The notes beneath the pieces were generated by a model. The model saw nothing but the letters and a program-made list of their open reading frames with translations. It had not been told where the DNA came from and did no database searches. A stretch of DNA of 64,000 nucleotides, taken from assembly GCA_951394405.1 (NCBI GenBank), contig OX596336.1, positions 3,348,001 to 3,412,000 on the forward strand. The letters are read 5' to 3'. The stretch's first letter is position 1, and every line of letters starts with the position of its first letter. The stretch is from Coprinellus micaceus. Taxonomy: Eukaryota; Basidiomycota; Agaricomycetes; Agaricales; Psathyrellaceae. The position numbers were made by a program, and so were the translations under genes. Below are positions 56,026-64,000 of the stretch, piece by piece.

Positions 56026-58173
56026 TCAATCTTCAGAAGCATCCGCGAAACCAAGAACACGACCCTTGTCGTTAGCAGCACGCGCAACATCGAGGGTTTT
56101 CACATCCCTGTTGATCTTACCCGTCTCAGCCAACCAGAGCCCCTTCACCTCCTCGTTCCGCAGGTCGCCCTCGATGGGAGAAGTCGACTCAGAGATACCA
56201 AGTCCACGAAGAACTTCGTCACCCCACACGCCCTCAACAAGCTTGACTTCGCCGACACTTCCTGCACCTTTCCGCCCAAGGCCAGAACCGAAGGAGGCCG
56301 CGCGGCTGAACGCGCGCTTTTTGGGAGAGGGTGTGGAGAGGAGAGAGGAAGAGAGTTGAACGAGGCCGACGCCTTCGAGGACGTTGAGGAGGTCGCCAAA
56401 ATCGTCGCGGGAGACGGGGTCGAACGCGCCGAGGTCGCTTCGCTCGAGGACGTTGGCGTAGAAGGAATAGAGCTGTTGGGTGTCGATGCCGACCGCAGTG
56501 CTAGAGGAAACAGCAGGAGCAGACTGCGTTCGCTTCATAGGCGAGGCGAGAGATTTCTTGCAAGGAGAACTGAGTAGGTTGGTCGCGATGTTGAGACCGG
56601 CTTCGAGACGCTTTGAAGCGAGGAGGACGGTCAAGAGAGCCATGCGTGGCTGGAAACCAAGGCCGCGAACCTTGTTGACCACTTCACTGTTACTCGAGGC
56701 CGCTGTCGGAGCGGTAGCAGACGCGGTGGATGACTTTGTGCTAGCAGGGGCATAAGCCTTGAGAGCGGCGAGGATATGCTGGGGGGTGGTGGAAGGAACG
56801 CTCCCACCGAGGACGTCGGCGTCAGCGGATTGGGCCTTAGTAGCAACAGCCAAATCGATAGCACCACGGAGAACCTCGAATAGGCTACGAACGTCACCCG
56901 TCATGTTGGCAATTCGCTTCGACAAGAGAACGAGTGATGGATTGGGAAGCAATTTCTTAATATTGTTGGATTCGGAAGGCGAGGCCTCATGCTCTTCGTA
57001 AAGCGTCGAGAGTCGTGAGCGAAGAATTTCTTGCAGCTGAACGGGAGTATACGGAGCAAAATGCAACGTCTGAACCTTCGATGGGTCGACAGTCGAAGAA
57101 GCGGAATTGGCGGTAAGCGTGTGTGTGTTGGCGATTCCAATCACCCGCAAGGAAGAAGACGTTTTCTCCGAAAGGGAGAAGAGGGAAGCCAACGACTGCG
57201 GGCTTGAAGCGACGTGATCCAACTCATCGAGAACCAGGATGCTATGAAGATTGTGAGTAGTGAAAAAACCAATAAGATGAGTATGGACATACAGCTTGCT
57301 GTCGCGAGCATTGAGTAGGTTGAGGACACCAGCCAGGCCCTTTTCCTTCTTCGACCGTCCAGGGCCGCCGCCAATTGATCGGAGCTCCTCAATGATGCGA
57401 TCCCAGAGCGTATCGATGGTCTTGACCGTCATGCAGTTTACAAAGACGATGGCCACGTCCGCATGTTCCTTCGCTAAAGCCTGGTTAATCGAATTAACGA
57501 GAGCGGTCTTCCCAGTGCCTGGAGTCCCAGAAATGAACAAGGTAGTGGGCCCGTCGGCCTGCATGGCGTCCTCGGCAACGAAGTCGTCCAAAAATTTCGT
57601 GATGGTAACGCGCTCAGGGTCGCGTCCAGCGACGTTACTGTCGCCGCCATTGCAAATGGCGCGTAGTGCGGCCTTTACACGAGCGGGGAGGGGAAGAGGA
57701 AGGGAGACGGGGGGCGTGGGAGGTGGCGTAGCAATAGCCTGCTCGTCAGCGTCCTTGGTGGGCGTCGAGGGCACTGAGGATGCTGAAGCGCGTCTTCGTA
57801 CAGCTATATTCTTTTCGTCAGAGATGATTCGACGCGTACTTCACAATTCCGGCTCACCTGAACCTGGCCTCGAGACGCTTGGGACGACCGCCTCGGTGGC
57901 GGTGCGCCTGAGCGCCCTTGTACTTCTTGCAGACCCCGGCGACGAATCCGCGTTGATAGCTTCCAGCCGGAAGGGTGGGATGTTCTCCTTGTTACCCTCA
58001 CCGTCGAATATCTCATCTGTGGCCTTCTTGGGTCTTTTTGGGTTGGGGGTGGGTTCTGGAGTCTGCAGCTGGCCAGCCTTAGCAGAGCCCTGCTGGGGGC
58101 TCAACTCTTCCTGCACGAAGGCGCGCTTCCCCAGCACGGTGCTTCTGCTGCGTGTGATACGTGTGCCCGACAT
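56026..58173 (-). CDS. CDC6: Cdc6/Cdc18 replication licensing AAA+ ATPase
   Basis: Loads the MCM helicase onto ORC-bound origins in G1. Exons 58173-57858, 57803-57293 and 57241-56026 give 680 residues. The disordered N-terminus has basic NLS-like NPKRPKK and several S/T-P sites (QTPEPTP, ATPPPTPP) that fit CDK control. The AAA+ core includes the N-linker GRDPERVTITKFLDDFV, Walker A SGTPGTGKTALVNSI, Walker B SILVLDELDHV and sensor 1 RVIGIANTHTLT. The 51-nt second intron just before Walker B is in frame and stop-free, but its removal gives the normal spacing (DSKL|ILVLDE). A winged-helix domain follows with LYSFYANVLER and a linker containing SPSPKKRAF-like basic Ser-Pro. Start at 58173 is preferred over an in-frame ATG 138 nt upstream. 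Confidence 0.93.
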
Positions 58174-58680
58174 CGTGGTGTGCTGCGGGGGAGGTGGTGG
58201 ACGACGAGGAAGGAGGAGGTGAGAGGTCAAGGGCACCGTGGACGTCGCCGGAACTTTGACAGGCCAACGCAGCTTGAAACTCCGCGCATCAGGGTTCAAC
58301 GCGTCTTGCACGTGGAGCGCGTCTAATCACGTCACGCGTTTACCCCTATCCGAATAGCCTACCCCTCCTTGTTCTCAGAGACAAGGCACGGATAGCTTCT
58401 GTCTTCTTCAGAAAGTATTTCGGAATCAGAAGACGGCTAATTAATGATATGCATGGCAGATACAGGGGTGGGAGCCGGACTAGAGACAAAGGACATGCAC
58501 CGTCGCTAGCGTTCTTATATCCATGAATGAGGGAGACAATGCTGCAACTATCATATGGTAGTGCGTTAGGGCCGACAGCATTGAAGAATCGAAGCCTGTT
58601 GACCACGAGCGCCAGAAGCACAGGGAAAGGGAAAGGATGATTACCGAACACCAGTGCCAGGAGATAACACCTGCACCCAC
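58174..58680. promoter_or_regulatory. Cdc6 upstream region
   Basis: 500 bp between the Cdc6 start and the GH16-like fragment. The sequence acgcgt (near 58336) resembles an MCB element that controls G1/S genes in other fungi, which would suit Cdc6; this is a short match only. Confidence 0.4.
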
Positions 58681-58910
58681 CTGCACCGCTGAAAGCGCCA
58701 ACAGAAGTGGTGTAAGACCAGATAGAGGTGGAGACATTGGACGCGGCCGCCAGCCAGACGCCGTCGCCATTGCTCCAAGCATTCCATGACCACCCAGCAG
58801 TAACTTCCCGCGAAATCTTACTAACGCATTAGCGAAGGGAAGTGACGTTTCTGGGAGGGTCACCACGTACCAACTGCATGTAGCAATGGGCGGCCATTCG
58901 ATTCAGTGTG
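58681..58910 (-). pseudogene. GH16-like gene fragment
   Basis: The minus strand codes a stretch homologous to the C-terminal exons of the GH16-like gene at 33902: IEWPPIATCSWYV (cf. VDWSPTATRYYV), then GWSWNAWSNGDGVW (cf. SWLWNAWSNGDDGW) and a tail. A gtaaga donor is kept at the same intron position, but the next homologous segment starts only about 14 nt later in a different frame, so normal splicing is not possible. No ExDxE exon or signal peptide is found upstream. Probably a decayed partial copy. Confidence 0.55.
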
Positions 58911-60129
58911 TTTTTGACAGTGGTCGTGGTCATCCTCCACTTCTACCTGGGTGAAGAGTGCACCACGGGAATGAGCAACAGAGCCAAAGCCGAACCCTGA
59001 ACTGGGCACCGCCTCGGCGCGGGAGATGAGAGAAACCGACACGAAAAACGTGCATATACATAGCTTGTGCTTTCAAGTGAAGCCATCAAGCGCCTTTACC
59101 CCGCTCCGCAGCGTTGTGCCGGTCCAGCTGTCAGTGGGTCCAGCTTTCGTGGTGGGACTCATCCCCGCAGTCCTCAGGACGCAACATAGTGGGGACTGTA
59201 GATCGCCGTCCATTCCCTGACAGACACCCTCCGTTGTGCTCGACTTGAGGGTTCCAACGCAACTTACTCCAGCGGATCTTCAGCCTTTCCAACCTTGGGG
59301 ACCCCAAGATCGGTAGACCAGTGAGGTTTGACGCCGCAGGGTCCTTTGGGGGGAGGACGCCTCAAAAGACGCAATCGGAAGCTCGGCTGTTTCCTCAGTC
59401 GCGAGTCCGACAAGAAAGCCCGGGGCGAGTAGATCAAAAATCGGAGGACTGTTAGCGGTGAATGAAGCACCTAAGGTCACGACAACGTCGTATGGAGGAG
59501 CGGAAAAAAAACAGTTCGTCGTTTTCCAGTCCAGCAGGTCAGCAATTGAAATGTCTCGACTCGACTCTTGAGATGGTAACGATGGTGCCAGAGAAAAGGC
59601 TAGAGATTATCGGTACAACAGACACAGTCCTTCAAGCCGAGGCTCGGAGACGCTTCAAGAGCATACCTCAGGAAATCTGCGTTTCGTTGTACTCGGGTTC
59701 ACTGGCAGGGCATCTCCCAGCGCTGGTCAGGTAAGAGAAGCATTCAAGCAATCTCTTGTTCCTCTTGGGGTTTCCGTCGTTGAGCTTTGCTCATCGAAGC
59801 ATGCGAGTTCAAGGATGAGTTACAGAGGAGGAGTTGAAGATTCCTCGGAAGAATCCGAGTCAGGTTCGAAAGTTGTGTCTTTGTTGTCCAGTAGCTTCCC
59901 GAACAAGCATGGACACACAGCTCGCCAACTTGAACTCGTCTTGGACCCGTCCTTGTTGAACTCGAGCTCCCAATATTATTCCGCGATCTTACCCCCAGCC
60001 CCCTACAGTTCGTCCCAGGAGATTCCTCCTGCCCTGGGGATTCCACCATTGCCCACAAGAGACTCACGAGTGCATCGCATTCGGCGTCTGGAACCGCCTT
60101 GCACTAACAAATCTCGCAACTCCAAGCTC
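58911..60129. other. Intergenic region with gene remnants
   Basis: 1.2 kb between the GH16 fragment and the degenerate F-box-like copy. Open frames on both strands (59264-59480 minus, 59462-59734 plus) lack recognisable motifs; the plus one may be the decayed front part of the F-box-like copy. Confidence 0.35.
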
Positions 60130-60960
60130 GACCGTGGACATCCAGCATGCTCTACCACTCTCTCGAAAAATTGACTCTGTCTTTCCAAGCGCCCTCAACT
60201 CTTTGCATTTTAAAAGCCGTGGCCCATCAGATTTCTTTGTCGACGCGTCCCACCTTCAGTCTCTGACCTTACCCCAACTCAACGAGGCCACCCTCAGCCC
60301 CCCAACGTTCAACCTCCGCCCATTCAAGGGGCCCACGAGCCCAAACATCCCTATGCGCTGGATCGGCTCCTTCTCGGGCCTATTTCAAGTTCAGACAAAC
60401 TCATCGACTACATTCCGCCCGGCGTTGCCAATCGCCCTGGCTTGAAGGAGGCCCAATATTCTACGACAAGAGTGGTACGCGGGGCAGCCTTATCCCCCCC
60501 CTTTAATCGCTTGGGCGGTTGCTTCTGTACGCCATTTCTTTGGCGGAAAGCGGGCATCTGGTTCGATCGCTGTAAAACTCTCGACCCTCTGGACGCTTAA
60601 CGCACTCCTTCACCTGCTCGACTCTGTGCGGAAGGGCAACGTGGATGATAAGGCCGGACTTTGTTTTGTCGACAGCCTTCGGATCAACTGCTGTCCTTTG
60701 ACGTTCGACACTGAGGAGAGCGCGGACAGTTGTGTCAACTTGCTTTCGATGTTCCTAAGGGTTACAGCGAAGAACGTTGTCGTGGAATGTACCCTTGACC
60801 ATCGCGATGTTCCGAGCAGGCCTTTCGATCCAATTCCGAATGAGATTCCCAGGCCCAATCTAGTATATACACGAAGTGCATGCAGTTGGCACTGTGGATC
60901 ACGGACAAAGAGTATGTACGGCCTTCCCTGGAGATCTACTCCAGTCTAGCGTTGCTTCCT
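60130..60960 (+). pseudogene. Degenerate F-box-like paralog
   Basis: Pieces of the F-box-like family C-terminal part appear in order but in different frames: DASHLQSLTLPQLNEATLS, then KLIDYIPPGVANRPGLKEAQ (cf. QLIDYILPGTARTPRLKGVK in A), ASVRHFFGGKRASGSIAVKL, and CFVDSLRINCCPLTFDTEE with SADSCVNLLSMF (cf. SIESCVNLVHMF in C). Frameshifts separate these blocks and the conserved end (LxIGxExYxRP) and F-box start are missing. This is most simply a decayed copy next to the intact paralog C. Confidence 0.65.
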
Positions 60961-61309
60961 GGTCGATACTGCTCACATTGATTTTGACCGCTCAGATTGG
61001 GACGGGCGTAGGGGCTATGTCCACTGCAGAGTCCAGACTGTCCCATTTCGAGTTAAGGCAAAAAGGGGATATAAACATAAGCGCCCGAACCTCGGAGGAC
61101 GGCGCGGGAAATCAGGACCGCATTCTGTCGACGGCGGGCTCTGCCACCCGCCGTGAACTTGAACAACGTGGCGTTCCACCTTTTTGAACTCTACGACCAG
61201 CAAGGGGTTCGTCGATCCAGGAGGCCGTGTCTGCAAACCACAACTCAGAGTGTGTTGCGTCTAACGTTTGGAGGCGCCATAAGGGACTTACGACTCACAG
61301 ATTCTCAAG
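60961..61309. promoter_or_regulatory. Upstream region of F-box-like paralog C
   Basis: 350 bp with no other supported feature. An extra 5' exon cannot be excluded, because paralogs B and D each have a short first exon. Confidence 0.35.
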
Positions 61310-63025
61310 ATGCTCAGAACGGCATCGCCAAGCGGGTTCGCCTTACTCCCAAAGGAACTCTTATTCAAGATACTCGAACAATTAGATGACGAACAGGTCC
61401 TTGAATGTACCGAAATATCGTTCCTGAACCCCATCGGTGTCGACATCCTCCTCAGGCGAAACGAAATCCAGGACCCAGCCGTCTACTGCGAAGCGGACGT
61501 CAGACTGCCCGAGCGCTTATCAGATCCCCCTCTCGCGGATACCCTATCCGCCTTACTCGCAAGCAGGCGTCGCTACAGTTCTATCAAAATGTTGCATTGC
61601 GCTGTGCGCCCGTCAATTGGGTACGACGGTATGGACACCTCTATCGTTAACACCATCCCGTACGAAGACCCCAGTGCGGACCCGGTGGAGGAACGTGCCG
61701 CATTTATGTTCGGGCGCATCACAGAGTTCTTGTCACAGGTGGATTCTCTAGAAGCGGTTCATCTGGAGGTGGCCCATTGGAGATGGTTTCCTGAGTGTTT
61801 TAGCCGCCATTTGGAGGACGTCCTGAACAGTATCATCTTTGAAAAGGGCTGCTCTCGCTTACAATTGGATACCGGGCTCACGTCCTTCGCCGACGGCCAC
61901 GGTTGGGAGATTTACTCCAGCGTGAACCAAGCCCCCCCACAAGCATGCACACTGTCAAGGATCCTCACCAGACTCACGTGTGGCTTGTTCAGTGGCCACC
62001 ACTCAGGATTCACTGCGCAAGAATTACAGCCCTTAGCTCATCGGCCACGACTGACAAAGCTCCAGATGGATAGCCTTTTCTTCCATCCCCGGACCCTCTC
62101 CTGGATAACCACCCTCTTTTCCCAGTCCCACCTCGTCGACCTCACCATGTCCTTCAGTACTGCCTTCCCAGACAACTTCTCCTTCATTTACCGTGGTCTC
62201 CACATCCTTCTGCTCTCAAGGTGCTTCGAAGCTCTGACGCTGCTGCGTGTAACTGAAGCGGTGCTCAGAACCATCCTCCCCTGCCTTCGCCTCTCCGAGA
62301 CACTCAAGTACCTAACAGTTTGCGCCAACACCTCCTACTGGCCCCCGTCATCCCAAAGTCAATTCCAAGCAACAGCACCACTTCCGTGCAGCCTTGAGTA
62401 CCTCTCCATCTCCCCAGAACTCGTCTACGCGATCACTAGAATTATGCCAGCAGATAGGGCCCTCAAGCAAGTCGAGATCGCGTATCAGGAGGTCTCGGCC
62501 TGGATCTCGATCCCTCCAGCAATAAATTCAGACACTAGATCTATCCGCGAGTTCTTCAACAAAATCCGAGATCCTACGATTTCCATCGCGGTCAAGCTGC
62601 CCATGGAAGCGAGGCACGTCCCTGCAAACGGTATCTTGCCCGGGACCCCCGCTTGGCAGCCAGGATTCCCTACCGTCTACGCGGATTCCTTCACCCGTGC
62701 ACTCTCTCTCGCACAAAGGGACTATGCTGCTAACGGGGGTAACGGCTTTGCCGCGGTCGACATATTCCAAATGGACTGCAATCCGTTGAAGTTAGAGACA
62801 CGAGAAAGTATCGAGAGCTGCGTTAACTTGGTCCACATGTTCCCGCAGGTGAAGGAGGTTACCTTGCTGGGTGTCAGGCACTCGTGGGAGGCGTGGAAGC
62901 CCCCACCTGCCTACGTACTGTCGGGGGGTACCGTAAATGAGATTGTGCGCCGCGTGTACTCGGGCTGTCCAGAGTTGACAAGTTTACAGATAGGGGGAGA
63001 GGTGTATCCGCGTCCGGAGGTTTGA
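61310..63025 (+). CDS. F-box-like protein, paralog C
   Basis: Intact, apparently single-exon member of the local family, 571 residues. The F-box-like motif is FALLPKELLFKILEQLDDE with CTEISFLNPIGVDILLRR at residues 10-48. Then come a conserved block CEADVRLPERLSDPPLADT, the FGRITEFLSQVDSLEAVHLE region, LRR-like segments (PRLTKLQMDSLFFHP, CSLEYLSISPELVYAI) and the end YSGCPELTSLQIGGEVYPRP. It is close to partial paralog D downstream and to the degenerate copy upstream, so this end of the window is a tandem F-box-like cluster. Predicted SCF-type substrate adaptor by motif only. In-frame ATG at 61310 directly precedes the F-box. Confidence 0.83.
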   Translation: MLRTASPSGFALLPKELLFKILEQLDDEQVLECTEISFLNPIGVDILLRRNEIQDPAVYCEADVRLPERLSDPPLADTLSALLASRRRYSSIKMLHCAVRPSIGYDGMDTSIVNTIPYEDPSADPVEERAAFMFGRITEFLSQVDSLEAVHLEVAHWRWFPECFSRHLEDVLNSIIFEKGCSRLQLDTGLTSFADGHGWEIYSSVNQAPPQACTLSRILTRLTCGLFSGHHSGFTAQELQPLAHRPRLTKLQMDSLFFHPRTLSWITTLFSQSHLVDLTMSFSTAFPDNFSFIYRGLHILLLSRCFEALTLLRVTEAVLRTILPCLRLSETLKYLTVCANTSYWPPSSQSQFQATAPLPCSLEYLSISPELVYAITRIMPADRALKQVEIAYQEVSAWISIPPAINSDTRSIREFFNKIRDPTISIAVKLPMEARHVPANGILPGTPAWQPGFPTVYADSFTRALSLAQRDYAANGGNGFAAVDIFQMDCNPLKLETRESIESCVNLVHMFPQVKEVTLLGVRHSWEAWKPPPAYVLSGGTVNEIVRRVYSGCPELTSLQIGGEVYPRPEV

Positions 63026-63432
63026 AGACAGTGTGCATCGCAATGTACCAGTACAATAGCATTATATTGGGCAAGTCATTGCAAGAAGGAGTCAGATTCC
63101 CCCGAGTTGAGAACAGTTCGTGTGGAGTACTTGATGTTTTTGTCGAGACTGGGAGGCGGCCCCTGTACAGAAGGACCGAGAATGTGGGCTCTCTGTGCAG
63201 GGCGCTCCCTACTCTCATTGAAAATCGCTTAATCTCGCGAAGAAAGTTCCTCCTGCCTGGAGTCAAGCCTGCCATGACATTGGGGGAGACAAATAGGGGG
63301 CATCATCCCAAAGGAGAAACTTAAGCGCCTAAAAGGCGATGCGCGCGGCGGGAACTTGAATGGGGGGTGTTGCTGACAACGTGGCCCCTTTGCCTTCTTG
63401 AATCAAATCCGGCAGGAGGCTTGTTGACACAG
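63026..63432. promoter_or_regulatory. Spacer between F-box-like paralogs C and D
   Basis: About 400 bp holding C's 3' flank and D's promoter. No other feature seen. Confidence 0.35.
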
Positions 63433-64000
63433 ATGGTCATGCTTCCAAGGCTCGATACGGGGTGCGTTGTGCCCAGAGTTTTTGGGCGCCCTAACTGACT
63501 GATTGCAGAACTAAGGGATCCGTGGGGGTATCGTCCAGCTGCTTCGCCGTACTCCCACCGGAGCTTTTGTTCAAAATTCTAGACCCGTTGGACGACAAAC
63601 AAGTTCTCCGATGCGCCGAAATATCATCCCTGAACTCTGTCGCTGTCGAAATCCTCCTCCTACGAAACGGAATCCAAGACCCAGGTACCTACTGCGAAGT
63701 CCAAGTCAGGCTGCCTGATCGGTTATCGAACCCATCGCTAACAGATGCCATGTCCGCGTTGCTTGCAAGCAAACACCAATACGGGTCTATCGACAAATGG
63801 CGCTGCATCGTGCGCCCGTCGAGGATGTACGACGCAGTGGACGTGTTTTGTGATGAGGACTCCGGGTCCGGCGGTCCAGTCGAAGACCCCGATGCAGAGC
63901 CAGTAGCAGAACGTGCCGCGTTCATGTTCGGACGCATCGCGAGGCTATTGTCCAGGGTAGACGCTCTGGAGGAAGTTTGGTTGGAGGCGGCCCATTGGAC
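63433..64000 (+). CDS. F-box-like protein, paralog D, 5' part
   Basis: Runs off the right edge. Exon 1 is 63433-63461 (MVMLPRLDTG) and exon 2 starts at 63509 after a 47-nt intron (gtgcgt...ttgcag, with an actgac branch site). The F-box-like motif FAVLPPELLFKILDPLDDK and AEISSLNSVAVEILLLRN closely follows paralog C, as does CEVQVRLPDRLSNPSLTDA and FMFGRIARLLSRVDALEEV. An insert GSGGPVEDPDAEPVAE differs from C. The frame is open to the window end with no stop, so nothing suggests a pseudogene so far. Confidence 0.78.

Noticed and set aside
55737..56090. Hydrophobic minus-strand frame overlapping the Cdc6 stop
   Set aside because: It overlaps the Cdc6 coding end in another frame and lies in T-rich 3' UTR-like sequence, which gives false transmembrane-like peptides.
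57242..57292. Possibility that Cdc6 reads through the 51-nt intron before Walker B
   Set aside because: In-frame and stop-free, but the extra 17 residues would disrupt the conserved strand leading into LVLDELDH, and the ends are good gt/ag sites.
1..64000. tRNA, rRNA, CRISPR, operons, ribosome-binding sites
   Set aside because: No convincing A-box/B-box pair, rRNA segment or regular repeat-spacer array was found; the window is eukaryotic, so bacterial features are not expected.

Overview
This window looks like a nuclear contig from a filamentous basidiomycete, most likely an Agaricomycete. Genes are split by many 48-70 nt GT-AG introns with CTNAC-like branch sites. Exons are often tiny (10-30 nt) and genes lie on both strands. 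Families typical of Agaricomycetes are present: DUF6533 membrane proteins, CPL1-like secreted proteins, F-box-like paralog families and TRP/Flc-type ML-domain channels. A run of 200 N (8180-8379) marks a scaffold gap. Exon models were built by hand from splice signals, frame continuity and family conservation. All family assignments are by eye, with no database search.

Left part (0-20 kb): a J-domain co-chaperone leaving the left edge (-), a TRP/Flc-like ML-domain channel (-), ATP synthase OSCP subunit (+), an isoprenylcysteine methyltransferase cut by the gap (+), an acyl-protein thioesterase (+), a probably GPI-anchored aspartic protease (-), a secreted Cys-rich CPL1-like protein (-), an HIT-zinc-finger ZNHIT3-like protein (+) and a 15-exon DUF6533 seven-helix-like protein (-).

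Middle (20-43.4 kb): a 668-bp hAT-like non-autonomous element, a GH63-like glycosidase (+), bleomycin hydrolase (-), an unrecognised gene divergent from it (+), two tandem short-chain dehydrogenases (+), a GH16 glucanase-like secreted protein (+), two F-box-like paralogs (-, one with an in-frame stop), a phytanoyl-CoA-dioxygenase-like enzyme with very small exons (+) and a mitochondrial carrier (+).

Right part (43.4-64 kb): a 687-bp MITE with TA duplication, a convergent pair of paralogous single-pass membrane proteins (the + copy appears to need a one-nucleotide exon), the Mid1 calcium-channel subunit (-), a large disordered protein (-), the replication licensing factor Cdc6 (-), a GH16 fragment, and three F-box-like paralogs (one degenerate, one intact, one leaving the right edge).

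No operon-like logic is expected. The window mixes conserved housekeeping genes (OSCP, Cdc6, ZNHIT3, BLMH, Mid1, SLC25) with fast-evolving families (F-box-like, SDR tandem, DUF6533, membrane-protein pair). The duplicated families and the transposon remnants lie mostly in the gaps between conserved genes.
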